NCBI RefSeq assembly: GCF_003576645.1
Contig: NC_044930.1
Coordinates: 5,528,397-5,592,396, forward strand
Origin: Ipomoea triloba
Taxonomy: Eukaryota > Streptophyta > Magnoliopsida > Solanales > Convolvulaceae
DNA length: 64,000 nt
Direction: 5' to 3'
This document shows, piece after piece, positions 1-11,336 of this stretch. The notes under the pieces are model-generated. The model had not been told where the DNA came from, did not search any database, and saw only the letters and a list, made by a program, of their open reading frames with translations. The position numbers and the translations under genes are program-made. Numbering within the stretch: position 1 is the stretch's first letter; each line of letters begins with the position of its first letter.

Positions 1-1223
1 AAGTTTCCCTCGTCATCCAAAAGAGACACGGATGTTTTCCAACAATAAGCCTATTGTTAGCTAGGCAAGTATGCACATAATTATTTATTTAGGTGCCCAA
101 AAACCTACCTTATAAATATCAATTAATCTATCAAACCTATCTTTTTCTTGGATTAGAATGTCTTGTTTAAATTAATTGTTATTACATTTGAGCATTTTAA
201 ACCGAGAGTATTTACAAAGTAAATGAATATCCTCTATACGAAGACAAAATGAGCAATGAAGAAAAAAATAATAGGCGTTTGTATTTAAAGTTTATTACAT
301 ATGACAAATATAAAGTGTATAAACATGACTTTTTATTCACTAAAGGGGTAAGCATGAATTTGTAATGATTATAGCAATGACCAAAGTTCATATTGCATTG
401 TGAACCCTGATACAATTTTTTTTTTTTTACCTTTATTAATCCATTTTGTACCCATAGTTAATAGTTTATGTAAATATAAACAAATAACTTGCGAATTGCT
501 GACACATAATATCATAGCTGCATGTACAGAAACTGTCAACTGCAGGTACATTATGTGTCAACTACAGATACAAAATCTTAATGTTATTTTTGAACCAAAA
601 TCTACAATGCAAGGTAGACCTGGTCCATGGTATAATTTGCCATGAATTTGTTAGTTTATTTATTATGTTTTATTTTATTTTAATAATATTTGATACGAGG
701 TTTATGCATATGTGGTGACACTTAACCATGCCGTCTGATTACTACTGTATATGGTATTGTAAATGATATTCTGATATGAATTATTGGGGCAAGGATACTT
801 ATGAGATATGAATAAGATGGGGCATGTCTTGTTAATTAGAGATAGAGATCCTATTTGGCATGTATAGCAATATAGGATTAGTTTCAATTCAAAATATTTA
901 TTTTTATAAAAAAAAAATATAGAGAGTATAAGAGTATTGACGAGAGTAGAAGCCCAAGGTTAGCCATAATGAAAAACAAAACAAAAACTTGTCTTAATTG
1001 TGACAATTGCCTCACGGGGAAAACAATGTGACAACCAATGGAGGTCTCAAATTTTGGTAGTGATAGCATTTCAGTTTTCGCAATTATGCTATTTTATTCA
1101 CTATCACAATTAATTTGGAGGAAAAAAAAAACTACCAACTGAACATTAAGACTTCATGTCCAACCAAAACCACATTGAATTGTGTCTGCGCTGTAATGAC
1201 TTCTGTTTTGAGAAACCATACTT
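1..1223. other. AT-rich intergenic DNA downstream of the uncoupling-protein gene
   Basis: No convincing gene is visible. Positions about 601-645 carry a short motif (ctacaatgcaaggtagacc, then a catgg-centred block) that recurs near 25596-25636 and 31638-31681, so part of this stretch belongs to a dispersed repeat. The remainder is low-complexity AT-rich sequence. The 3' UTR of the uncoupling-protein gene should lie just left of 1224, but I could not place its end. Confidence 0.6.
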
Positions 1224-4200
1224 TTATCTTCCAGATGACTCTAAATCTCTAACAAACTTCTTAGCCTGCCATACACAACATTTTATCGATCAAAATTCTT
1301 GAAAGAGATTATGTAGTAAGAAAAGATAAAAATCTTAAGCCATCCTAAAAGCAAGCAAGCATACAAGTCTTTACCTGCTCCAGAGTTAAAAACATGATCA
1401 CATTCCATGAGCCTAGACGACCGAAATTTGGTATAAAGCCTTTGTAGAATGCAAGCGGTCCCTGAAGACACAACACAAAAGTTGGAAACGCACAGTGAAG
1501 GGATAACACATACACGGTGGTTCATTAAACATAAGTAACCTAGAAATACAAAATATATAAATTATCAACTCATCTAAGTTTAGGGTAGGTTACGTGAATG
1601 GATTCTATTTTTATAGTCAAATACAAAATGTGACATTAGACACATAACATAGGGAGAAGAAACTTACATCATTCCTCAAAGTCTTCACAAAGCAATCCAG
1701 TGTATTTTTGTATGTTGAATCTCCCATCATTCTTGACTTAACCTGCATGAAGTTAGCAAATTGACATGACTTGGCACTAGTAGCGGTGGAAACAATGACA
1801 TAAACCATCAGAAGTTGACTCAACAATGAATCTACAGTTACTAATGGGAAACTAAAAAGGGAAACATTAATAACATACCACATCAACTGGGGAGCCTATG
1901 CAGACGGCAAAGAAACCAGCTCCGAGACCCGATAAAAGATGAGTAAGGACATTGTCTGTGAACCCAGGAATCTTTAGAATTGTCTGAAAGGGAAATTTAA
2001 ACAAATAAATTACATAGGCAGGATAAAGTTGATAAACAAACAAAAAAGCATGTCAGAGTATAACAGAAATATTAGTATGATGCAGAAATTTATTGCAAAA
2101 TCACCTGCTTCACTTGGTCATAACTTGCTAATTCAGCTGCATTTATTATAGCATTTCGCCCAACATTTGGTCCAAGTCCAGTCCACAGGGCTGCAATTCC
2201 TTCCTAAAATTCAGATGCAACAAAAACTTTTATCAATTGAAAACAAAGGTTAAATAAACAGCTGGCTCATTTTCTCGAGAAGTAGAAAAATGGATAAAGC
2301 CAGAAAACTTACTTGTCTCACTATTGTAGAATAAGCATTTAATGCTCCAGAATAACGCCTTGGCACACCAGGAGGTAATTTGCCTTCAGCTTGAAGCCTC
2401 ACCTTAACAAGATCAGTAGGGTTTGCAATTGTTATGCCCAGAGCACCTGTTGGATGAACAAGTATGAAATAGAATGTCTCACATAATACAAACATAAACT
2501 AATACAAAACACAAATAAAATTACTGTGCAAGTACTGGATATAAAAAAACACATATTGTTGGATAAAATTTATGGTTTATTAAAGATTAGAAAGAACTAC
2601 ATCACTACTTTAATTTTCTGAACTCGAGCAAATAGACCACACAAGCATTGAAAAGATGCCCTTACCAGTTGTGAGTCCAGCAAGGACTTTCTTTGACAGT
2701 GGCACATCCCCAACATGATCTTTACCCACATAGAAGTTCTTTACCTGCTCAGAATGAAATTGAGACATAAGGGGTTAAAACTTAAAACCAACAGAGAGTT
2801 GATATTAATAACACTATCAGAGAAACCTAAATAGGACATACAGGTTCATACAACCCAATTCGTAAGCCACCAAATAGACATTGACGATGTAACCCTGGTA
2901 CAATACCCTTCCACAGTGCAGCTAGACCTTCTTCCCTGGCAATTGTTCCAACTGTACCCAACATTCCCCTGTACTTTGGTAAAGTCATTCCATCTCCTTC
3001 AACAGCTCTCTTTTGAAGCTGAAGCCTAACCTTAGCAGTATCCAATGGAATAGTACAAATCTGAACAAAGTAAATATATTCATACATAAAAGCACTTTAG
3101 AAGAGAAAAAATGATTGACAAAATAACTTAACGCAAATTGCAGTCACAGATATAGCATACAGCCAGTTTTCGGATGTAATCAACTTTCAGTGATTATATG
3201 CAGGATGAGAGACCTACTTAAGAATCTCATGAACTCATCCAATCAAAATTTGCTTTCAAAATCAAAAGTATTCTATTACACTACGCACAAGTGCACATAG
3301 TAGACCATACAGGCAACAAAAAGGGGAGATCCGATTCTTGCATAGATTGGAATACTGTAATAACTAAAACATCAGAACAATTAAATCTACAGAAGAAATG
3401 ACAGGCAAAATAGCCTCCATTCAATTCATGCGACGGAACAGATCACATAAATTGATAGGAAAAAAGGAAAACACCAAAAAGACCGGTCCAACTTAGCACG
3501 ATGTTTACAGCATCAGATTTCTACACATACGAACACAAAAACAAAGGAAAATGCTCAGAATCCGAAAATTCAAACAGCAGATTTACGAAGACTAAAATGC
3601 AGTAATATAAGCATACACTGATCAATTTCATTCCAAACCAGAAACGATCTGAGGCAATAATTTAAAGGTAGACGGAGTAAGAAATGAATAATAGTGGAAT
3701 GAAAGACCGGTCCGACTTAGCACGATGTTTTCAGCATCTGACTATTACACACACGCACACAAAAACAAAGGAAAATGCTCAGAATCCGAAAATTCAAACA
3801 GCAGATTTACGAAGATTAAAATGCAGTAATACAAGCATACACTGATCAATTTCATTCCAAACCAGAAACGATCTGAGGCCATAATTTAAAGGTAGACGGA
3901 GTAAGAAATGAATAATAGTGGAGTGAAAGACCGGTCCGACTTAGCACGATGTTTTCAGCATCTGACTATTACACACACGCACACAAAAACAAAGGAAAAC
4001 GCTCAGAATCCGAAAATTCAAACAGCAGATTTACGAAGATTAAAATGCAGTAATACAAGCATACACTAATCAATTACATTCCAAACCAGAAATGATCTGA
4101 GGCCATAATTTAAAGGTAGACGGATTAAGAAATGAATGATAGTGGAATGAAAGACCTCGGCGAAGCAAGCAGCAAAAGCGCTACTGGCAAAGGTACCAGC

Positions 4201-4242
4201 AAACGATATGTCCGATTTGGCGTTCCCGTGATCACCTCCCAT
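1224..4242 (-). CDS. PUMP1: Mitochondrial uncoupling protein (plant UCP/PUMP1-type carrier), nine exons
   Basis: Exons on the minus strand are 4242-4156, 3060-2842, 2744-2666, 2446-2313, 2203-2105, 1983-1879, 1742-1668, 1461-1375 and 1265-1224. All junctions are GT-AG and the frame is kept throughout, giving 308 aa, against about 306 aa for Arabidopsis PUMP1. The product has the three mitochondrial-carrier signatures in order: [10 protein letters not shown] (about residue 34), [10 protein letters not shown] (about 138) and PVDVVKSRMM (about 238). Each sits at the end of the first helix of a 100-residue repeat, so six membrane helices in the inner mitochondrial membrane are expected. Known family role: purine-nucleotide-inhibited, fatty-acid-activated proton leak, with dicarboxylate or amino-acid transport reported for plant members. 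The start at [11 protein letters not shown] is chosen because it lines up with the short plant N-terminus. The upstream MLT extension seen in the open frame is 5' UTR. No broken residue was seen. Intron 1 is 1095 bp and repeat-rich. Confidence 0.95.
3484..4155 (-). repeat. 224 bp tandem repeat, three copies, in uncoupling-protein intron 1
   Basis: The block beginning gaccggtcc recurs at 3481, 3705 and 3929, and the gacc of the exon-1 junction follows at 4153, so the spacing is exactly 224 bp each time. The copy nearest exon 2 (3484-3707) is the most diverged; the other two are nearly identical. Each unit starts, in transcript direction, with the GTCTTTC that forms the intron-1 donor, so the exon/intron border is one end of the array. 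Confidence 0.9.
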
Positions 4243-4299
4243 GGTTAGCAACGAAGAAATGTGAGCGCGTTAGCGTTTTACGCAGATCAGCGTGAGCGC

Positions 4300-4350
4300 A
4301 GCAGGAAAAATGAGGAAGAAGAAGAAGATAGATTTCGTATATATAGAGAG
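4300..4350 (-). promoter_or_regulatory. TATA box and CT-rich leader of the uncoupling-protein gene
   Basis: On the minus strand a CTCTCTATATATACG block places TATATATA at 4345-4338, about 100 bp upstream of the ATG at 4242. It is followed by a CTTCTTCTTCTTC leader (about 4310-4325). This spacing would put transcription start near 4310 and give a 5' UTR of about 70 nt. The placement is inferred from sequence only. Confidence 0.6.
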
Positions 4351-4399
4351 ACGGAAAAAACTGATTCTGGTAAGAATGAAGAAATATAGGAAGAGCACT

Positions 4400-4869
4400 T
4401 GAGGAGACGGGGAAGGAGAGCGTTGCGGGTCGGAAATCGGAATATCGGAAAGCGTAAAAAAAGGCACCCAATTTGCTATGGCGACTTACGCAATGCCCAT
4501 TAAGTCATTAACATTTAAACCGTGGTCCACTGAGAAAATCACTAAACTCGTGTAAGGACATATTTGACTAACGATACATTTGGACGGAAATAAGGGAATA
4601 CTATTTGGAGGAATTCCAATCAAATTGATGAAATAATTAATTTGATAATCATTAATTTTAAATTTAATTTTTCATAAAAGTTATTTATTAGTATTTTTAA
4701 TTTGAACTTATCAATTCTAACCAATTTAAATTGAGTTATCTTATTGAGATTTTTTGCTGGTTAGGATTCCATAAATTAAATAGAGGATTCATTTTATTAA
4801 AAATATTAATTATCGTGTATTTTAATTGATGCTTTTAGAAATTAAGGATGACAATGAAAATAATACAAT
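4400..4869. other. Intergenic spacer
   Basis: This is the upstream flank of the uncoupling-protein gene up to the target duplication of the LTR element at 4870. It is AT-rich and I see no gene in it. Confidence 0.5.
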
Positions 4870-4874
4870 AACAG

Positions 4875-5217
4875 TGATGGGTAAATACCCCTAAGGACTA
4901 CGGTAGAAATATAATGTATAGTCCGTGTATTATTGTATCCCTAAAAAGTCGGGTGTCTCTTAGAATTTGTTAAGGGGCAAGTGACCTTTGGGGAATATTA
5001 TATTCCTGAAGGGTCAGGTCCTATTCCTATATAAAGGACCTGACCCCCGTTGTAATGGCAGACTAAATCCATTCATCCTTTCGCCCCTTCTCGGAAGGAA
5101 GCCATGACTTCCTTTCCCTTTCTTCTTACATTCATATATACACACGCTATACACTAAAAATACACAATCAAACACACGTGGTGTAAATCCGTACCATCGT
5201 TTACATTTACACCACCA
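4875..5217 (+). repeat. 5' LTR of the non-autonomous element
   Basis: The LTR is 343 bp, TG...CA, with a CTATATAAAGG TATA box at about 5028-5038 that lies inside a near-palindrome (ggtcctattcc / aaggacctgacc). Confidence 0.88.
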
Positions 5218-6814
5218 TTGGCGCTGTCTGTGGGGAATGCGACGAAATGCCGTGTTCCTCTAATCAACAGGATGATACTCACCATCCTGCTCACCATCAT
5301 CATCGACAGCAACAAGCACACAACACCATGCACTGTTTTGATCCGTTTTTCCGGACTTTCGACGCATCGAAAGTAGCAGTCGACGTGTCGAAAACCCTCA
5401 AAATGAGGCAGAATACATGCGCGAAGAAAGAAGAAGAAGAAGCAACATCATATGCACTGCCACCATCGACCGCCGCACCACCATCATCGGTTCCGATACC
5501 AAGTCTTCCTCGGACCACCACGACCGCCGTCGCCGCTGCAGGCTGCCGCGTCGCCATGCTGTCTTATGACTGTCGGTGTCCAAACTAAATAGATGTCGCC
5601 AGAGGTAATCACCATCCAGACAAATGCACCAGAAACGGACACCCAAAAGTAGCTTCAAGGATTGCAGGCGAGGTCCGGGATTCCAAAGCCTTCATTTGCT
5701 TTTTGAAAGAGTCGCCAACCACCGCCGGAGCTCAACCACCGCTATCGCCAACAACCTCCAGCCGAAACCGCCGCCACGACCTCTACCTCCGCTGCTGCCA
5801 TTGCCGAATAAGTGCTCCACCATGTCGCCACACCACCAGCTACGGCCTACGGCGCCAGCTCCACCTTTTCTTTTCGGATGGCCATAAAATTGCCTAACGT
5901 TTTCCAGCTAGCTCCATCCCAGCCACGTTGTGCACCCGGTCGTCGTTAGTGGCGGAGGTGTCAAAGGGTAGTGAGTTCAAGGACTAGAGAGTGGAGAGAC
6001 AACGGCGGGTCGGCGTTCACACCGATCGCCTGACTTTCTTCATCAACTGCTCCGGTGCTGCATGGTTTTACCCTCCAGTTTATTCACTGACATTCCATTA
6101 TGGTGGTTGCAGGTCTCGAGGAAAGAAAAACAATGGAAAGAGACAAAAATAAAAAGAAGAAGAAGAAAAGTGTAAAGTGGTTGTCAGTGGTGGTGGGTTG
6201 TGAACCGCAGACCAAGGAAGAAATCAAGGGAAATACTACGAAATACTGGCCATCACCACCAGATTCCACCATCATTATCCATCCAGCTTTTCATATAATA
6301 TTATGTTATATATGTGTTATAACATTATTAAAAAAAAAAAAAGAAAGAAAAAGAAAGATAGGTAATAGCCTTTCGGCTGCTAGCATACCTTACACATATA
6401 TAATATACATATATAATATATAAGATGGGGAACATGTCCCCCACCAATATATTATAATATAATATTAATTATATGTAGGTGTCCTAAACACTTTGGAAAT
6501 ATTTTGTCTCAACATGTTTTTACGGAGATCATTGGAGGTCATGAAGATCAAGAATCGAGCAAAAGTTGGAAATGCTACAACAATTACTCGGGAGGTCAAC
6601 TCAAATGTGCTACGATCAGAACTACAATACCCCTAAAGTTGGCTAGGAATTGAATTCTGTAGCAAAAGATGTAAATTGTAGTATAAGATCATTGTACCGA
6701 AAAATATATAAATATATTTTTTATTGGGTAGCACGGCTGCTAGCCTGCTACCCTGTGTGTAGTTCATAAAGTGGGGGACTTTGTCCCCCAACCCCTTCGA
6801 AAAAAAAAAAAAAG

Positions 6815-7000
6815 CACCGGCTCTTCCGTTTGGGGTTTGATCGACCTGCACGGATATGTCCGGTTCCATTTGGGGTTTGATCAACCTGCACGGATTTATA
6901 AAATTAAAAAAAAAAAAAAACTTTCGTTTGGGGTTTTGTTCAACCTGCACGAATTTTTCATTTGAGGTTGACCTGCATAAATTTGTCCGGCTAAGTGTGC
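6815..7000 (+). repeat. Tandem repeat of a TTTGGGGTTTGATC / AACCTGCACGGAT unit
   Basis: Four degenerate copies of a unit of about 50-60 bp occur inside the LTR element, interrupted by a run of A at about 6906-6920. They encode nothing recognisable. Confidence 0.65.
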
Positions 7001-7021
7001 CCATGCCTCGTCATGGCACTA

Positions 7022-7528
7022 GATTTTATCCCGCTTCTTAGCGATGCCGCTTTTCAGCGATGATTTTATACTGCATTTTAGCGATGCCGCTTTTCAGCGA
7101 TGATTTTATCCCGCTTCTTAGCGATGCCGCTTTTCAGTGATGATTTTATCCCGCTTCTTAGCGATGCCGCTTTTTAGCGATGATTTTATCTCGCTTTTGT
7201 GCGATGCCGCTTTTCAGCGATGACTTTCCCGCTTCTTAGCGATGCCACTTTTCAGCGATGACTTTATCTCGCTTTTGAGCGATGTTGCTTTTCAGCGATG
7301 ACTTTCCCGCTTCTTAGCAAGGCCGCCTTTTCAGCGATGTTTTTATCCCGCTTTTCAACGATGATTTTATTCCGCTTTTTAGCGATGCCGCTTTTCAGCG
7401 ATGAATTTATCCCGCCTTTGAGCGCTGTCGCTTTTCCAGCGATTAATCTATCCCGATTCTTAGCGATGAGCTAATACTGATTCTCAGCAAGGCCGCCTTT
7501 TTAGTGATGAATTTATCCCGCGTCTTGG
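7022..7528 (+). repeat. About 12 copies of a 40 bp tandem repeat inside the LTR element
   Basis: The unit reads roughly gattttatcccgcttcttag then cgatgccgcttttcagcgat. The first two copies start at 7022 and 7062. Later copies vary in length and sequence. The AGCGATG core appears twice per unit, so the 40-mer itself looks like a duplicated 20-mer. Confidence 0.88.
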
Positions 7529-7988
7529 CGTTAATATTAGCTTAAGGCCTTCACACATATCTCATAATGCGGTAGGACTATATCTGCTCGGCATCATATT
7601 ATTTTCTCCTACCGCTCGATGGTTGGCATTATCTTCTCCATCCATAGATGTTCGATATATTTGCATCTCGACAATGGCAGCACAAGGAGCAACATAACTG
7701 CATCAACAACTAGACATAACCCCTTAGTCTTTAATTATTACGCTTTTGGTTGTACTCTTTTTCCCTTAGCTAGGTTTTTTCCCACTAGGTTTTTCTTAGT
7801 CTAAGGTTTTTAACGAGGCAATCAGCGTAAATCACGCCCCTCATGCTCAACTCAAACTTGAGGGGTTCATCACAGACTATTAAGGCATTCAGACCAGGGA
7901 GATTTTGCTTGTAACAAGTTGGCCGCCCGGAGCACATTTTACTTCTCGAACCTGACGACTCTCGCAGATTCAAGAAGTGGGGGACTTG

Positions 7989-8303
7989 TGATGGGTAAAT
8001 ACCCCTAGGGACTACGGTAGAAATATAATGTATAGTCTGTGTATTATTGTACCCCTAAAAAGTCGGGTGTCTCTTAGAATTTGTTAAGGGGCAAGTGACC
8101 TTTGGGGAATATTATATTCCTGAAGGGTCAGGTCCNTGTAATGGCAGACTGAATCCATTCATCCTTTCGCCCCTTCTCGGAAGGAAGCCATGACTTCCTT
8201 TCCCTTTCTTCTTACATTCATGTATACACACGCTATACACTAAAAATACATAATCAAACACACATGGTGTAAATTCGTACCACCGTTTACATTTACACCA
8301 TCA
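7989..8303 (+). repeat. 3' LTR of the non-autonomous element, carrying a 28 bp loss at an N
   Basis: It matches LTR1 except that the 28 bp holding the TATA box is replaced by one N at 8136. Length is 315 bp against 343 bp. The loss coincides exactly with an ambiguous base, so it may be an assembly patch and not biology. Confidence 0.85.
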
Positions 8304-8308
8304 AACAG

Positions 8309-9820
8309 TAATGGTAGTAAGAGTGAAAAAATTTAAAAAAGATTACGGAATTTATAATATGTATGGATAAAAATTAAATTTTGTAATCTTTTTCAAATTT
8401 TTTCAACATATTAAATTGGAAATACTCTGTATTTGGAAATACGTTTTTTCAAAAAGTATTTCCAACATACTAAATTGGAAATACTCCGTATGAAATACGC
8501 TTTTTCAACCATTATTTATATACTCTGCATATTTGAGGGTGTGTTTAGTTTGGAAATTTTTGCATCTTATTATCAGTTTTCATACCCATTATTATGTTTT
8601 TTTTTTTTGCCTACTTTTATTATTCTACTATTGAAATCAAATCATTTAGTAATTACAAAACTCATTAGCCTTTTACTCCTCTACTACCAAACAAAGTGAC
8701 TCATTCTACTTAGAGCATCCACCACTATGGTTTTTTCTTGGAGCCTATGATGAGGTGGATGATAGAGAAGGAGGTAAGGGAATGTAAAATGATCTTGTAA
8801 GGTCTTGATTCTTTTGTAGAACCCAAGGAGAGAGGAAAAAAAGGAGAGCATTAGCACAATAAACACCTAGCCAGACGCGTTATAGTTTTTTTAAAGTCTG
8901 ATTTCACAGTTTTTTTTTTTGTTTTTGTTTTATTTGTTTTCTTTTTTTCTCTTTCCTTCATCTCTCTCCTACTTGGATTATAAAAGATCGTAAAAAAACT
9001 AAATAGTGTGAATGTTAATAAAATCATTATTGTTACTAAATATTTGATTTTCATTACATTACGATTCTAATGTTTAAATTAAACACCCTAAATAATTTAA
9101 TGACTTTGTGGTTTTTTTTTAATTAAAAAGAAACTTGACTTTGGTTTTTATTACTGCATTAATGACTCACCAGCATCCTCTCAAATTTAATTTGATCAGT
9201 ACACCTACTCCTCTGATCCTCTCACATTTTCTTGAGAATACTGGCCAATTGCCACCAACCACGACCATATATATCATAAGAAATTTAAATTTTATTGTTC
9301 ATTTAGTACATAAAATGATAATATGAATCACTAATTTTATTTGTTTGAAAAAAAAAGTAGAAAACGTAGACTACATATATTGATTATTGAATGAAATTAC
9401 ATAACTTCTACGATGTCAACAAAATATAAACATATTTTATTTTATTTTTTGACAAGAAATATAAACATATTTAACCCCTTCATAGAAATCTTAGATTAGA
9501 CATATTACATAAGAAATGGGGTGTTGAATATCGCTCTCCTATTTGAAATCGTGTTATTAATGATATAATTTAACATTATTGCAAAATGGAAAATGACTAC
9601 TGCCATTATTTGACCATCATCGTTTTCTTTGCTGGAGCTGATTTAATAGTTGACTATGCCGTGAATGAGATAAACATCAAATTATGAGAAACAAAAAATT
9701 ACGTGAATCAAATTTTTTTATTATTAAACAATCATTTTTTACAAGGTAATATTTGTTGTATACTTTCTCAATCCTTTTATCTTAAAGAATCAATGCCTCC
9801 GCCTCAAGGTTCAATCTTAT
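8309..9820. other. AT-rich intergenic DNA
   Basis: No gene is supported. Around 8396-8500 a GGAAATACTCYGTAT-type motif is repeated several times. A block from 8710 that starts agagcatccaccactatgg has the look of a MITE end found widely in plants. Confidence 0.5.
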
Positions 9821-9825
9821 GATTA

Positions 9826-10450
9826 TTAACGATTATATTTATCTATTGTTTAGTCTGTTATCTTGGCACGGACATTATTTCTCAGAAGTCTACACGACAA
9901 AAGACGATGTCTCGCTCGTCTATGGAACCTGAGTATCGCGCGTTAGCTCGCGCAACGATTGAACTGGTTTCGGTTCGTAGTTTACTCCAAGAGGCTAGTA
10001 TTGTCTTGACCCGGACACCTACATTGTTCTGCTATAATTCAGGTGCAACATGTGTGCAAGAACCCGTTCTTCCACTCCAGGATAAAGCACCTAGCGTTGG
10101 ATTATTTCTTTGTCGGAGATATGGTTACTGATGGTTCACTTTGTGTTCGTCATGTCTCGTCATCTGATCAAGTGGCTGATGTGTTGACAAAGCCATTAGG
10201 CCAATCATAGTTTCTATGGTTCCGTTCCAAGATTGCATCGCCGACGGTTCCTCCATCTTGCAAGGGCGTATTAAGGATTATACTTTATCTGTTGTTTAGT
10301 CTTTATTATTATCTTTATCCTTCATTAGAGTAGGTATTCTCTTATGTAACTTATCTCATGCAATACCTCTTGTTTGTACCTATATATGTTTATGCACTTT
10401 AATGCATAATACATCAGATTTTCAAACAAAATGCATAATACACCAGTAAA
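9826..10450 (+). pseudogene. Ty1/copia remnant: LTR fragment, RNase H domain, LTR start
   Basis: From about 9882 the translation reads SQKSTRQKTMSRSSMEPEYR, the conserved start of the copia RNase H domain, and it continues with frameshifts to [17 protein letters not shown] near 10205. The usual catalytic CDN is CYN here, so an active-site Asp is lost. The AT-rich sequence from 10269 (TATTAAGGATTATACTTTATC) looks like the start of an LTR. A similar 40 bp stretch sits at 9826-9866, just before the RNase H part, which suggests that the rest of the element was deleted. The outer borders are uncertain. Confidence 0.75.
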
Positions 10451-11331
10451 TATTTTTCCTTCATAATGACTATCCATTTAAAAAGGTAATAGAGATGTCA
10501 TCGCATAGACTTGTATTGACTGATTACTAATGAAACAATTAATTTACTATGGAGTATGAACTACTTAAATAAAATTATATCAACCAATCGGATTTGGGGG
10601 AATGCCTAGGGTGCCCATATTTTTTTTTAGGTTGTACGGCAATAATATATGTAAATAGGATTAGTTTGTAATTAACTTAAATATTTATTTACAAAAATAT
10701 TAATTAAGAATTATTTTGAAAAGATGGATATTATATAGTACAATGATTCGTTATAATGTAATGAAAAATTTGTACACACATGTAGTGTAGTAAATATTTA
10801 GTTATCCTAAAATAATATAATTCCCAATAAGTGGTGTGATTTTGGATCAAAATTATTATATTTGTTTGTACTTTCGAGATAATGGTTTGAATTTGAACAT
10901 TTTAATTTTACTAGAGTTTTTAGACTAACTTAATATTAAATCTTCAAATCAAAATTTATATGTATTAAAGGTAATTTGAATTTAATTTTACATACAATAT
11001 ATGGATACATATTTTTTTTCGAAGGTCTTAAAGATAATACAAAAACATTGTGGATAGGGGCTTCAAGTTTTTTATTTTTTTAATTATTTTTTTTGGGACA
11101 TTTGCGTATTGTGATTTTATCAGAGTAATGTTACATTCCTTACAAAATCACTTCATAATATTCACTTGCTATTTATGTGAACTTTTTTATTAATTTGTAG
11201 TGCATATAGTCAATTGATTTACGAGCAGGCAATAAAAATATTTTTTCTAAAATTATAAACAATGACATGAATTATGCATTAAGTTGTGATTTTTTTTTCT
11301 TTTGATCATTTATTACATAAAAAAGCAGAGT
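10451..11331. other. AT-rich intergenic DNA
   Basis: No gene, RNA or clear repeat border is recognised between the copia remnant and the solo LTR. Confidence 0.5.
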
Positions 11332-11336
11332 CCGAT

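Larger units (their letters stand above)
4875..8303 (+). mobile_element. Non-autonomous LTR retrotransposon with 5 bp target duplication
   Basis: LTR1 (4875-5217) and LTR2 (7989-8303) are nearly identical, begin TGATGG and end CCATCA (CCACCA in LTR1). The element is flanked by the direct repeat aacag at 4870-4874 and 8304-8308. After LTR1 comes a primer-binding-like TTGGCGCTGTCTGTGGGGA, which resembles a degenerate tRNA-Asp complement. Before LTR2 is a purine tract, AAGAAGTGGGGGACT. This orients the element on the plus strand. The 2.77 kb interior has no gag, protease, reverse transcriptase or integrase that I can recognise. It holds short His/Gln- and Pro-rich open frames, a (GAA)n-like purine tract and two tandem-repeat blocks. 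It is therefore a LARD-like parasite mobilised in trans; the lineage (probably Ty3/gypsy) is inferred from the PBS and PPT style only. Confidence 0.88.

Noticed and set aside
5247..5588. His/Gln-rich 113-codon open frame after the first LTR
   Set aside because: It has low-complexity composition, overlapping open frames on the other strand and no gag motif. It is kept only as a note within the element.
7022..7528. Regular 40 bp repeats as a CRISPR-like array
   Set aside because: There are no unique spacers, the units are head-to-tail with drift, and the array sits between the LTRs of a plant retrotransposon.
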